A DNA stretch of 64,000 bases, taken from contig JAXDJV010000025.1 of NCBI GenBank assembly GCA_034667465.1, positions 124,001-188,000 of the forward strand. Reading direction: 5' to 3'. Position numbers and translations under genes: made by a program. The notes beneath the pieces are model-generated. The model was not told the origin of the DNA and ran no database searches. It saw nothing but the letters and a program-made list of their open reading frames with translations. The number at the start of each line of letters is the position of its first letter. Position 1 is the stretch's first letter. Below, piece after piece: positions 33,079 to 41,395 of this stretch. This DNA is from JAOBAU01 sp034667465. Its GTDB lineage: Bacteria; Acidobacteriota; Thermoanaerobaculia; Gp7-AA8.

Positions 33079-35463
33079 TTACGCTGGGAGCTGCTTACGT
33101 CGCGCGACAACTCCGCCGATCGCAAGCGCTGCAATCGTGAGCAGCGACACCGCCAGCCCCGTGTAGAAGCTGGCGGGCGCGTAGTGCACGCGCACGACGC
33201 CGTCGCCCGGCGGCACGACGAAGCCGAGGAATGCGCCGTTGACCTGCAGCGGCTCGAGTTTGCGGCCGGCGTATGTCACCTTCCAGCCCGGCCACCACGG
33301 CTGCGCGCTGGCGATCATCGTCCAGCGCGGCGCGTGAATGCGCATCCGGAAATCGGTCGGCGTCCAGCTGGTCAGCGTCACGGTTGCGCGCGGCGAATTC
33401 GCGGGACGCGGCGCGAGGAGATCGTTGCGCTCCTGATCGCTCGCGACAGGCAGCCGTTTCACGACGACGCTGTGCGCCCAGTCATCGAGGCCGACGAGAC
33501 GCTGCATGAAGTAGTCGCCCTTGAATTCGAGGATGACGACGTCGGCCGGATGAAAGCGTGGCTGCACGTCGCGATTCTCGAAGATCTGGCCATCGGCGCC
33601 GGCGTAGATGCGCGCGAACCGCTGCATGTCCTTCATGTCGCCGGTCGGAGTGGTGATCACGTACTTCACGTTGAGGTAATCGAGCACGCGCGCGTCGAAG
33701 TCGTTCCACTTCGCGAAGTAGTCGTCGGTCTCGTAGTTGCCGGTGACGCGCAGTGTGCCGAGGTAGCGGCCGTTCGCCATCGGATCGTGTGCGCGGATGT
33801 CTTCGAGGCCGTAGACCGCCGCGACGTTCGGAAAGAAAACCGGTCCGGCGCCGACGATGCGAAATGGTTCGTGTCCGCGCAGCGACGTCAGCTTCTCGAG
33901 CAGCGGCGTCTTCGGATACATCATCGACGCCGTGACGACGCGGTTCCAGCCGGCGTCGGCAATCCAGAGCTCGGCGATGATCGCGACGGCGAGAATGGCC
34001 ATGCCGTGCGCGCGCGATTTCTCCAGCGCCACGAGGATCGCGGCGATCGCGAGCACGAGCGCGCTCGGCGCAAGCGACAGCATCGCCGCGTCGCGCAAGG
34101 CGTCCGTCGGGAACGGCTGCGTCGCGATCAGATACACCATCATCGCGACGACGACTGCGAGTCCCGCGTAAAGCGAGCGGAGTTTTTCGCGCAGCAGCAG
34201 ATCGATCACCGCGGCGCTTTGCATCGCGAGGGCGAGACAGAGCAGCAGCCGCAGCCGCGCGTTCGCGGCCATCCTGAAGATGAAGTGGAAGAGGGTGCTG
34301 ACGACCGGCCAGGCCAGGATGATGCCGAGGATGATCGGCGTGACGACGACCCAGAAAAACTCGCGGTCGCGGAAACGGCGGGTGGCGATCGCGCGGATCA
34401 GCAGCGCGATCCAGGCGGCGATCCCGAGGACGCCGGCGAAGCCTGTGATCGATTCGGCGGTAGCCGGACCCCACGGCTTCTGATCGGGGATGTGTCCGAA
34501 GAAATGCGGCTGCAGCAGCAGGATCGTCGACGGCAGATCGGAGTAGTAGCCGATCGCATTCGGGTGGACCTGCAGCTCCTGCATCCGCTTCGATTTCGTG
34601 ACCGACTCCGCGAACGTGGCGAGGAACGGTGACGCGATCAGAGCCGCGACGAAGAGCACCGCGCCGAGCGTCAGCACGAGACGCAGCGCTTCGCGTCGAT
34701 CGACGGGACGTTCGACCGCGAGGATCCAGATCAGATAGAGCGAAGCGATGAAAAACGCGTGCGAACACGTTTCAGGATGGCCGCCGAAGAGCATCGTCGC
34801 CCAGAGCGCGACGGCGAAAAGAAAGCGTCCGTACGTGCGACGCTCGACGAGCAGATCGACGGCGTACAGCACCGCCGGCACGAAGCACGAAACGGTGATG
34901 AGCGGGAAGTGCAGCCACGTGTTGAGAAACGTGCAGAAGGCAAATGCGACCGCGCCGACGATGCTCGGAAGTTCCGAGTAACGGCGCCGGCAGAGCAGAT
35001 ACATGAACGTCAGCGCGATCAGGATTTTCATCGCCGCTTCGGCGGTGATGCTGTAGCCGAGCGGCAGCGGGAGAGCGAGCAACCGAAGCGGCGAGAACGC
35101 CGAGCTCTGGCCGTTGCCGAGCAGCGGATAGCCGGAGCCGGAGAAGTTGTTCCAAAGCGGGAACTGCAGCGCGCGCCATGATTCGCGCACCTGATGCGCC
35201 CACGGCACGATCTGCAGCACGAGATCGTTGAGCTCCGGATTGCCGACGCGATGATCGCGCGTCAGATGCGACCAGGGCGACAACATGTTGAGGAAGTCGA
35301 CCGGAATGTCGACGTACGCCTGTGTCATCGGCTTGAAGAAGAAGACGAGGACGAGGAAGTAGAAGAACGACGCCACGCGCCACCGGAGGTCGATGCCGGC
35401 GCGCCTCGCCAGCCAGACCGCCAGCGCATAGATCAGGGCGACATACGCCCAGGTCGGGTTCAT
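33079..35463 (-). CDS. YfhO-family polytopic membrane protein
   Basis: A 794-residue protein with about 13 hydrophobic segments and a C-terminal soluble beta domain (about residues 560-770), the YfhO layout. The first extracytoplasmic loop contains VGNPELNDLVLQIVPWAHQV and WNNFSGSGYPLLGNGQSSAFSP, typical of the family. YfhO proteins are linked to glycosylation of envelope polymers such as teichoic acids or to other lipid-linked sugar transfer; here the role is inferred. ATG 35463 overlaps the tyrA stop (ATGA). A paralogue lies at 55090-57054. Confidence 0.85.
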   Translation of the reverse strand: MNPTWAYVALIYALAVWLARRAGIDLRWRVASFFYFLVLVFFFKPMTQAYVDIPVDFLNMLSPWSHLTRDHRVGNPELNDLVLQIVPWAHQVRESWRALQFPLWNNFSGSGYPLLGNGQSSAFSPLRLLALPLPLGYSITAEAAMKILIALTFMYLLCRRRYSELPSIVGAVAFAFCTFLNTWLHFPLITVSCFVPAVLYAVDLLVERRTYGRFLFAVALWATMLFGGHPETCSHAFFIASLYLIWILAVERPVDRREALRLVLTLGAVLFVAALIASPFLATFAESVTKSKRMQELQVHPNAIGYYSDLPSTILLLQPHFFGHIPDQKPWGPATAESITGFAGVLGIAAWIALLIRAIATRRFRDREFFWVVVTPIILGIILAWPVVSTLFHFIFRMAANARLRLLLCLALAMQSAAVIDLLLREKLRSLYAGLAVVVAMMVYLIATQPFPTDALRDAAMLSLAPSALVLAIAAILVALEKSRAHGMAILAVAIIAELWIADAGWNRVVTASMMYPKTPLLEKLTSLRGHEPFRIVGAGPVFFPNVAAVYGLEDIRAHDPMANGRYLGTLRVTGNYETDDYFAKWNDFDARVLDYLNVKYVITTPTGDMKDMQRFARIYAGADGQIFENRDVQPRFHPADVVILEFKGDYFMQRLVGLDDWAHSVVVKRLPVASDQERNDLLAPRPANSPRATVTLTSWTPTDFRMRIHAPRWTMIASAQPWWPGWKVTYAGRKLEPLQVNGAFLGFVVPPGDGVVRVHYAPASFYTGLAVSLLTIAALAIGGVVARRKQLPA

Positions 35464-36230
35464 TGCGGCGCGGATGATAACCGCGACCACACCTGCCGCG
35501 CCCGCTCGAACGCTTCGGCGTCACCGTCGATGAGACTCTGCGCGACGCGCAGGACGTCGGCCGCGGACGCGCCGAGGTTTGTGCGATTCGCTTCGAAGAT
35601 GGGAGTCCAGACGGAGGCTTCGCTGCCGGCGAGACGAAGAAACGTACGCAGTCCGCTGCCGCCGAAACGGACGACGTCGACGCCGGTCGCTTCGAGGTAC
35701 GCGGCGAGCGCCGTCGACAAAAGCTGTGGCAGATGACTGGTGAGCGCGAGCGCCGCGTCGTGCGCGCCGGCGTCGTCGACGCGATCGATGATTGCGCCGC
35801 ACTCCGACACCATCGACCTCACGAGGACGTCGTCGCGATCGACAAACCAGCGTTTGCCGCGAAAGAGATCGCCGCGCGCCGCGAGAAGCGAGCGCTGCTC
35901 CGAACCGGCCAGCGGATGACCGGCGGTGAAGTTGAGCCGGCGGCGTTCGGCGATGACGCGCAACGGTTCCATGACACTGGAAACGCTCGTAACGTGCGTC
36001 GCTTCGTCGACCGATTCGAGAATGGCGCGGGCGACGTCGAGCGGCGTGGCGATGATGGCGAGGTCGGTGTCGTCGAGATTGTCGGCTCGCTCGTCGGCGG
36101 CGCCGGCGGCGATCGCATCTTCCATCTCGACGTGCGGATCGACATACGCGACGCGCCAGCCGCTCGCGCGCAACGCGATGCCGATCGAGCCGCCGATCAG
36201 TCCGAGACCTGCAATCGTCACGCGCGGCAT
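35460..36230 (-). CDS. tyrA: Prephenate dehydrogenase
   Basis: A 256-residue NAD(P)-dependent enzyme of tyrosine synthesis that oxidatively decarboxylates prephenate. Features: Rossmann VTIAGLGLIGGSIGIALRASG at the N-terminus, ATPLDVARAIL, TAGHPLAGSEQ with the catalytic His, and HDAALALTSHLPQLLSTALA. No chorismate mutase or ACT domain is fused. The start overlaps the stop of the upstream hypothetical gene (TGATG). aroA is elsewhere in the window (19810). Confidence 0.93.
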   Translation of the reverse strand: MPRVTIAGLGLIGGSIGIALRASGWRVAYVDPHVEMEDAIAAGAADERADNLDDTDLAIIATPLDVARAILESVDEATHVTSVSSVMEPLRVIAERRRLNFTAGHPLAGSEQRSLLAARGDLFRGKRWFVDRDDVLVRSMVSECGAIIDRVDDAGAHDAALALTSHLPQLLSTALAAYLEATGVDVVRFGGSGLRTFLRLAGSEASVWTPIFEANRTNLGASAADVLRVAQSLIDGDAEAFERARQVWSRLSSAPQ

Positions 36231-36544
36231 CAGAGCTCCAGATATTGCTGCAGCGATTTGCCGACGACCTGTTCGAAACGCTGCGCGTACGACTGAATCG
36301 AGCCGGCCGGCTCGTCGAGGAAGATCCGTTCGACGCGGAACAGCGGCACGAACATCGTCATCAGCGCCAGGTTCGGCTCTTCGTCATGCGCAACCTGGCG
36401 CAGCCAGTCTTCGAAGGAGTCGAGGTTGATCCCGCGCAGCGTCACGCCGGCGGGAGAAAGTGAGGCGAGCACGCCGAAAAATTTCTCTTTCGGATTGATG
36501 AGATTGAGAACGACGAGCGAGGAGGGGCCGAATCCTTCAGTCAT
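36230..36544 (-). CDS. Small conserved-looking hypothetical protein
   Basis: A 104-residue protein: SSLVVLNLINPKEKFFGVLASLSPAGVTLRGINLDSFEDW, then MMTMFVPLFRVERIFLDEPAGSIQSYAQRFEQVVGKSL. The first half looks like an Sm/PilZ-like small beta barrel; no family can be named. It is translationally coupled to tyrA. Upstream it is separated from mce by family-A repeat material. Conservation of operon position would tell whether it belongs to aromatic amino-acid synthesis. Confidence 0.65.
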   Translation of the reverse strand: MTEGFGPSSLVVLNLINPKEKFFGVLASLSPAGVTLRGINLDSFEDWLRQVAHDEEPNLALMTMFVPLFRVERIFLDEPAGSIQSYAQRFEQVVGKSLQQYLEL

Positions 36545-36555
36545 GCGGTTCCCCC

Positions 36556-36678
36556 GTCACTCTGAGCGAAGCGAAGAGTCTCCGGTGCATCAGCTGCGCC
36601 GTTCACGATCGAGCAGCGCACGCATCATGCCTGCGGCTGCTGCACCGTTGATGCTTCGTCGCTTCGCTCCTCTGCATG
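36556..36678. repeat. Palindromic repeat, diverged member of family A
   Basis: Left arm CACTCTGAGCGAAGCGAAGA, right arm TTCGTCGCTTCGCTCCTCTG, separated by about 85 bases that themselves carry GATGCATCAG-type short palindromes. The right half encodes the last residues of the methylmalonyl-CoA epimerase (HAEERSDEASTVQQ). Confidence 0.65.
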
Positions 36679-37077
36679 GTTTGATTGCGACAGTTCAATC
36701 AACACCCCGTTTCCCGCAGCCGGATGGAGAAACGCGACCCGACAACCGTGCGCGCCCGGCACCGGAGCCTCATTGATCAGCCGATAACCTTCCGCCTTCA
36801 GCCGCGCCAGATGCGACTCGATGTCGTCGACGCGCAGGCAGATGTGGTGAATCCCTTCGCCGCGCTTCTCGATGAACTTCGCGATCGGCGAATCCGGTGA
36901 CGTCGGCTCGAGCAGCTCCAGATTCGAATCGCCGACGGAGAGAAACGCCGTCCGCACTTTTTGCGTCTCGACGGTCTCAGTGTGCTCGATCTCGAGGCCG
37001 AGCGCGCGATAGATGGCGGTGCCGGCGTCGAGCGATTTCACCGCGATGCCGATGTGATCGAGTTTCGGTTTCGTCAT
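36625..37077 (-). CDS. mce: Methylmalonyl-CoA epimerase
   Basis: A 150-residue vicinal-oxygen-chelate enzyme that interconverts (R)- and (S)-methylmalonyl-CoA in propionate metabolism. Diagnostic: LDHIGIAVKSLDAGTAIYRALGL at the start, NLELLEPTSPDSPIAKFIEKRGEGIHHICLRVDD in the centre and a C-terminal GVLIELSQ with the metal-binding Glu. The last 16 or so residues (NHAEERSDEASTVQQPQA) are unlike the family and are encoded by the family-A repeat. It starts one base before the queE stop codon begins, so it belongs to the queC-queE transcript although functionally unrelated. Confidence 0.92.
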   Translation of the reverse strand: MTKPKLDHIGIAVKSLDAGTAIYRALGLEIEHTETVETQKVRTAFLSVGDSNLELLEPTSPDSPIAKFIEKRGEGIHHICLRVDDIESHLARLKAEGYRLINEAPVPGAHGCRVAFLHPAAGNGVLIELSQSNHAEERSDEASTVQQPQA

Positions 37078-37713
37078 TCAAACTCCGTGTACGTCAGCGC
37101 CCCAGATGTGTTTGTGCAGCTGCGTTTGCAGTCTGGCAGGAACGCGATCGGCGAGCATCCATTCCGCCAGCGATTTGAGATCGAGCTCGCCCCAGACCGG
37201 CGAGAGGAGCACCGTCCAGCGGCTGAGATTGCGCTCGGCGATGAGATCGCGCGCCCATTCGTAATCGGCGCGATCGGCGATCACGAACTTCAGCTCGTCG
37301 TGCTCGCGAAGATCGTCGAGATTTGCCCAGCGGTTCTTCGCCGCTTCGCCGGAACCGGGACACTTGATGTCGAGGATCAGCTTCGCGCGGCGATCGACCG
37401 GCGTGATGTCGATCGAGCCGGACGTTTCGATCAGCACTTCGTAACCGTCATCGAGCAGTCGATGAATGAGCTCGAACGCTTCCGCCTGCGCGAGTGGCTC
37501 GCCGCCGGTGATCTCGACGAGCTTCGTGCCGTACGCATTCACGCGCGCGACGACGTCATCGAGCGAGAGCTTTTCGCCGCCGGTGAAGGTGTATTCGGAG
37601 TCGCACCAGCGGCAGCGGAGATTGCAGCCGGTCAGGCGGACGAAGACGCACAAACGTCCGGCGTGCGACGACTCGCCCTGGATGCTGTGGAAGATCTCGG
37701 TGATGCGGATCAT
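37078..37713 (-). CDS. queE: 7-carboxy-7-deazaguanine synthase
   Basis: A 211-residue radical SAM enzyme of queuosine (7-deazapurine) synthesis, making CDG from CPH4. Features: EIFHSIQGESSHAGR at the N-terminus, the cluster motif CNLRCRWC (Cys30, 34, 37), VEITGGEPL and VLIETSGSIDI, DIKCPGSGE. ATG 37713 overlaps the queC stop (ATGA). Its product is the substrate of QueC. No queD or folE is in view. Confidence 0.95.
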   Translation of the reverse strand: MIRITEIFHSIQGESSHAGRLCVFVRLTGCNLRCRWCDSEYTFTGGEKLSLDDVVARVNAYGTKLVEITGGEPLAQAEAFELIHRLLDDGYEVLIETSGSIDITPVDRRAKLILDIKCPGSGEAAKNRWANLDDLREHDELKFVIADRADYEWARDLIAERNLSRWTVLLSPVWGELDLKSLAEWMLADRVPARLQTQLHKHIWGADVHGV

Positions 37714-38378
37714 GCGTACACCGTCGGATCGTTCACGCCCGCTTCCTCGAATCCGCGCCGGCGCAAAATGCAGGAGTCGCAATGTCCGCATGCGTGTCCG
37801 GCGTCGACCGGGTCGTAGCACGAATGCGTGAGCGAGTAATCAACTCCGAGCGAAATCCCGCGGCGGATGATCTCGCCCTTCGTCAGCTCGATGAGCGGCG
37901 CGACGATGCGCGGCTCTCCATGCTCGCTGCCGCTGCGCGTTCCGGTGATGATCACCTGCTGAAACGCGGCGATGAAATCGGGACGGCAGTCGGGATAGCC
38001 GCTGTAGTCGACGGCGTTGACGCCGAGCCAGATCTCGGACGCGCCGCGCGCTTCGGCGTAGCCGAGGGCGATGGCGAGGAAGATCGTGTTGCGCGCGGGG
38101 ACGTAGGTGATCGGGATTCCTTCGGCGCCGACCGCGTCCTTGGGGACATCGATATCAGCAGTCAGCGCGCTGGCGCCGAAGAGACGCAGATCGAGCGGAT
38201 AGACGACGTGCTCGGCGACGCCCTGCGCGTTCGCGACGCGCGTGGCCGCGCGCAACTCGACCTCATGGCGCTGTCCGTAGGTGAACGAGAGCGCGAGGCA
38301 TTCGCGGCCTTCCGCTTTGGCGATGGCGAGAACGGTGGCGGAATCGAGTCCGCCGCTGAGCAGCACGATTGCTTTCAT
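37710..38378 (-). CDS. queC: 7-cyano-7-deazaguanine synthase
   Basis: A 222-residue ATP-pyrophosphatase-family enzyme that converts CDG to preQ0. Features: PP-loop SGGLDSATVLAIAK at residues 8-21, FTYGQRHEVEL, and the zinc site CYDPVDAGHACGHCDSCILRRRGF near the C-terminus. First gene of the queC-queE-mce run. A family-C repeat lies just upstream (38399-38448); I see no preQ1 riboswitch in the short upstream gap. Confidence 0.95.
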   Translation of the reverse strand: MKAIVLLSGGLDSATVLAIAKAEGRECLALSFTYGQRHEVELRAATRVANAQGVAEHVVYPLDLRLFGASALTADIDVPKDAVGAEGIPITYVPARNTIFLAIALGYAEARGASEIWLGVNAVDYSGYPDCRPDFIAAFQQVIITGTRSGSEHGEPRIVAPLIELTKGEIIRRGISLGVDYSLTHSCYDPVDAGHACGHCDSCILRRRGFEEAGVNDPTVYA

Positions 38379-38398
38379 TCAGGAGTTACGAATCAGCA

Positions 38399-38448
38399 CG
38401 GCCAGCCGCGCAAAGGCCTGGCCAACAAGCGCAGCCGGCCGTGCCGGC
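38399..38448 (-). repeat. Dispersed motif, family C, second copy
   Basis: Inverted relative to the copy at 27048; the exact 19-base match is 38430-38448. The internal CGGCCAGCCGCG and AGGCCTGGCC give it hairpin potential. It sits in the divergent gap between queC and the nucleoside phosphorylase gene. Confidence 0.7.
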
Positions 38449-38485
38449 AATCGTATGCGAAAGACGCGTGGTGTAATACGCGTCC

Positions 38486-39799
38486 ATGAGCGATCTGAAC
38501 GTCTACGAGCTTCTCAACCGCAAGCGTCGCGGCGCCCCACTCGAACCGCGCGAGATCGAAGCATTCATCGACCGCTACACGCGCGGCGCCATTCCCGATT
38601 ATCAGATGTCGGCGCTGCTGATGGCGGTGGCGATCAACGGCATGACGGCGGCCGAGATGTCGGCGCTGACGCAGGCGATGCTTCGCTCCGGCGAGCAGTG
38701 GCACCTGCGCGACGAATACGATTTCATCGCCGACAAGCATTCGACCGGCGGCGTCGGCGACAAGGTGTCGCTCGTTCTCTCGCCGTGGGTCGCGGCGTGC
38801 GGCGTGAAAGTCGGCATGCTGTCGGGCCGCGGACTCGGTCACACCGGCGGCACGCTCGACAAGCTCGAAGCGATTCCCGGTTTCAACGCGCGACTCTCGC
38901 GTGAGGAGTTCAATCGCTGCATCGCCGAAGCGGGCTGCGTGATCTCGACGTCGACGGAAGGAATCGCGCCGGCCGACAAGAAGATCTACGCGCTGCGCGA
39001 CGTGACCGGTACGGTCGAATCGCTGCCGCTGATCACCGCGTCGATCATGTCGAAGAAGCTGGCCATGGGCGCGTCGGCGCTGATCCTCGACGTGAAAACC
39101 GGCAGCGGCGCGTTCATGCGTCTCTATCAGGATTCGAAAGCGCTGGCGGAAAGTCTCATCGCCGCGGCGGCCGGCTCCGGCACGCGCGTCGAAGCGATCA
39201 TCACCGACATGGATGCGCCGCTCGGCGTCGCCGCCGGCAACTCGAACGAGATCATCGAGACGATCGAAGTGCTGAAGGGAAATGGTCCCGCCGACGTCGA
39301 GGAAGTGACGCGCGCACAGGCGATCCGTATCCTGGTGATGTCGAACCGTTTCGACGAAACGTCGGCACGCACCGCGCTCGACGAGTCGCTCCGCTCCGGC
39401 GCAGCACTCGAACAGGCGCGCAAATGGATCACCGCGCAGGGCGGCGACGCGAACGTGGTCGACGACTACTCGCTACTCCCCGCTCCGACAAAGACGATCG
39501 AAGTGAAAGCGCCGCAGTCCGGCGTCATCACGGCCATCGACACCTACCAGGCCGGCATGTTCACGGTCGATTTAGGCGCCGGCCGCAAGAAAGCCGATGA
39601 CGTGATCGATTACGCCGCCGGCGTGATGTTCGACCGCAAGACCGGCGACGCCGTGAAAGCGGGTGATGTGATCGCCCGCATCCAGCTCGGCAACGCGCAG
39701 CGCGAAGCCGCGGAGCTGACGTCGAAGTTCCTGTCGTTCGTGACGTTCGGGGAGGAAAAGCCGCCGGTGCGGGCGCTGATGCATGAGCACCTGTCTTGA
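38486..39799 (+). CDS. Pyrimidine-nucleoside / thymidine phosphorylase
   Basis: A 437-residue class II nucleoside phosphorylase (deoA/pdp family): MSALLMAVAINGMTAAEMSALTQAM, HSTGGVGDKVSLVLSPWVAACGVKVGMLSGRGLGHTGGTLDKLEAI (phosphate-binding and family signature), KTGSGAFM and the C-terminal Lys-rich domain. It splits (deoxy)uridine or thymidine with phosphate, giving deoxyribose-1-phosphate, which the deoB product downstream converts to the 5-phosphate. Whether it is specific for thymidine or broad is not readable. Same operon as deoB. Confidence 0.94.
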   Translation: MSDLNVYELLNRKRRGAPLEPREIEAFIDRYTRGAIPDYQMSALLMAVAINGMTAAEMSALTQAMLRSGEQWHLRDEYDFIADKHSTGGVGDKVSLVLSPWVAACGVKVGMLSGRGLGHTGGTLDKLEAIPGFNARLSREEFNRCIAEAGCVISTSTEGIAPADKKIYALRDVTGTVESLPLITASIMSKKLAMGASALILDVKTGSGAFMRLYQDSKALAESLIAAAAGSGTRVEAIITDMDAPLGVAAGNSNEIIETIEVLKGNGPADVEEVTRAQAIRILVMSNRFDETSARTALDESLRSGAALEQARKWITAQGGDANVVDDYSLLPAPTKTIEVKAPQSGVITAIDTYQAGMFTVDLGAGRKKADDVIDYAAGVMFDRKTGDAVKAGDVIARIQLGNAQREAAELTSKFLSFVTFGEEKPPVRALMHEHLS

Positions 39800-39829
39800 A
39801 GGATGAATTATGAAGGATGAAGGATGAAT
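39800..39829 (+). repeat. GATGAAG-type tandem repeat, upstream copy
   Basis: AGGATGAATTATGAAGGATG followed by AAGGATGAATG: several imperfect GATGAA(G) units starting at the phosphorylase stop codon and running into the start codon of the four-helix-bundle gene. The inverse sequence is found after that gene at 40179-40213. Confidence 0.75.
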
Positions 39830-40177
39830 GACCTTCGCGATCGCACTCGGGCGTTCGCGCTGAGGATCATTCGACTTGCTGAGGCGCTCCCCGCCTCGAT
39901 GGCAGCCCGTGTCATCGGCGGACAGGTGATTCGTTCGGGCACTTCGGTCGGCGCGCAGTACCGCGAGGCGTGGCGCAGTCGTTCCGACGCGGAGTTGATC
40001 AGCAAGCTCGATTCGGTACTGCAGGAACTGGATGAGACGAGTTACTGGCTCGAGCTGCTCGCGGACGCGAAGATCGTTCGTGCGACACGCCTCGCGCCGC
40101 TTCAGCAGGAAGCGAGTGAGCTGACCGCAATCTTCGTCACGATCGTGAAGAAACTGAAAGCAAGAAAGCGGCGCTAG
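39824..40177 (+). CDS. Four-helix-bundle protein (23S rRNA intervening-sequence/S23 family)
   Basis: A 117-residue, all-helical protein: LRDRTRAFALRIIRLAEALP, AARVIGGQVIRSGTSVGAQYREAWRSRSDAELISKLDSVLQELDETSYWLELL, and a basic C-terminus KKLKARKRR. The RSGTSVGAQYREA motif is the hallmark of the TIGR02436/S23 four-helix family, whose members are scattered singly through bacterial genomes and inside rRNA intervening sequences. It is bounded by inverted GATGAAG repeats, interrupting an otherwise regular nucleoside salvage operon, as if inserted. Confidence 0.88.
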   Translation: MNDLRDRTRAFALRIIRLAEALPASMAARVIGGQVIRSGTSVGAQYREAWRSRSDAELISKLDSVLQELDETSYWLELLADAKIVRATRLAPLQQEASELTAIFVTIVKKLKARKRR

Positions 40178-40178
40178 C

Positions 40179-40213
40179 ATTCATCCTTCATCCCTCATCC
40201 TTCATCCTTCATA
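40179..40213 (-). repeat. GATGAAG-type tandem repeat, downstream copy
   Basis: ATTCATCCTTCATCCCTCAT then CCTTCATCCTTCATA: the reverse complement of the units at 39800-39829. Together they form a long inverted pair around the four-helix-bundle gene. Confidence 0.75.
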
Positions 40214-40222
40214 ATCCGCCTC

Positions 40223-41395
40223 ATGACCAACCGCCGCGTAATCACCATCGTCTGCGATTCCCTCGGCGTCGGCGAGCTGCCCGATGCGAAAGAATTCGGC
40301 GATGAAGGATCCAACACCCTCGGGCACATCCTGCGCGATCGCAATCCTTCCCTTCCCACCCTCGCGCGGCTCGGACTCCTGCACACGCTGCCGACTCCGG
40401 CGACGAACGATGCGCCGATCAGCGCGTTCGGACGGATGAACGAAGTCAGCGCCGGGAAAGACACGACGACCGGGCACTGGGAAATGATGGGACTCGTTGT
40501 CACCGATCCTTTTCGCACCTATCCCGACGGATTTCCGCCGGACGTCATCCACGAATATGAGAAGCGCATCGGACGGAAGACGCTCGGTAACAAACCGGCG
40601 TCCGGCACCGTCATCCTCGACGAGCTTGGCGAAGAGCACATGCGCTCCGGCGCGCCGATCGTCTACACGTCGGCCGATTCTGTCTTCCAGGTCGCGGCAC
40701 ACGAGGACGTCATCTCGCCCGAGGAGCTGTGGCGGATCTGTGCGATCGCGCGCGAGCTGATGCGCGGAGAGCACAACATCGGACGGATCATCGCGCGGCC
40801 GTTCACCGGCACCGGCAAGGGACACTTCAAACGCACCGCGAACCGGAAAGACTTTTCCGTCCGGCCGACCGGCGAGACGGTCGTCGAGCGCGCGCACAAA
40901 GCCGGCAAACGGGTCGTCGGCCTCGGCAAGATCGCCGACATCTTCGATCGCGTCGGCATCGACGAAGAGATCCGCACCGAGTCGAACTCCGACGGCATGC
41001 GCAAGACCATCGATCTCATTCGCGAGTCGGACGCCGACTTCATCTTCACGAACCTCGTCGACTTCGACTCGAAGTACGGCCATCGCAACGACGTGGTCGG
41101 CTACGCGAAAGCGCTCGAAACGTTCGACGGCGAGCTGGCCGAGCTGCTGACGAACATGCGCGCCGACGATCTGCTCTTCATCACCGCCGATCACGGTTGC
41201 GATCCGACCGACGTCTCGACCGATCACACCCGCGAATACGTTCCGCTCCTCGTCGCCGGCCCGAGCATCACTCGGCAGGCGCCGCTCGGCACGCGCGACA
41301 CATTCGCCGATCTCGGCGCCACGATCTGCGATTACCTCGGCTTACCGAGCGGCGATCTGCCAGGGAAGAGCGTGCTGCCGGAGCTGCCGCGATGA
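40223..41395 (+). CDS. deoB: Phosphopentomutase
   Basis: A 390-residue alkaline-phosphatase-superfamily enzyme converting (deoxy)ribose-1-phosphate to the 5-phosphate. Features: VCDSLGVGELPDAKEFGDEGSNTLGHIL, the active-site Thr in AGKDTTTGHWEMMG, LVDFDSKYGHRNDVVGYAKAL and TADHGCDPTDVSTDHTREYVPLL with the metal-binding Asp/His. It follows the nucleoside phosphorylase in the pathway; the intervening four-helix gene is an insertion. Overlaps the next gene by ATGA. Confidence 0.95.
   Translation: MTNRRVITIVCDSLGVGELPDAKEFGDEGSNTLGHILRDRNPSLPTLARLGLLHTLPTPATNDAPISAFGRMNEVSAGKDTTTGHWEMMGLVVTDPFRTYPDGFPPDVIHEYEKRIGRKTLGNKPASGTVILDELGEEHMRSGAPIVYTSADSVFQVAAHEDVISPEELWRICAIARELMRGEHNIGRIIARPFTGTGKGHFKRTANRKDFSVRPTGETVVERAHKAGKRVVGLGKIADIFDRVGIDEEIRTESNSDGMRKTIDLIRESDADFIFTNLVDFDSKYGHRNDVVGYAKALETFDGELAELLTNMRADDLLFITADHGCDPTDVSTDHTREYVPLLVAGPSITRQAPLGTRDTFADLGATICDYLGLPSGDLPGKSVLPELPR

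Noticed and set aside
38379..38485. preQ1 riboswitch upstream of queC
   Set aside because: The gap is short and filled by a repeat; no preQ1 aptamer consensus was recognised.
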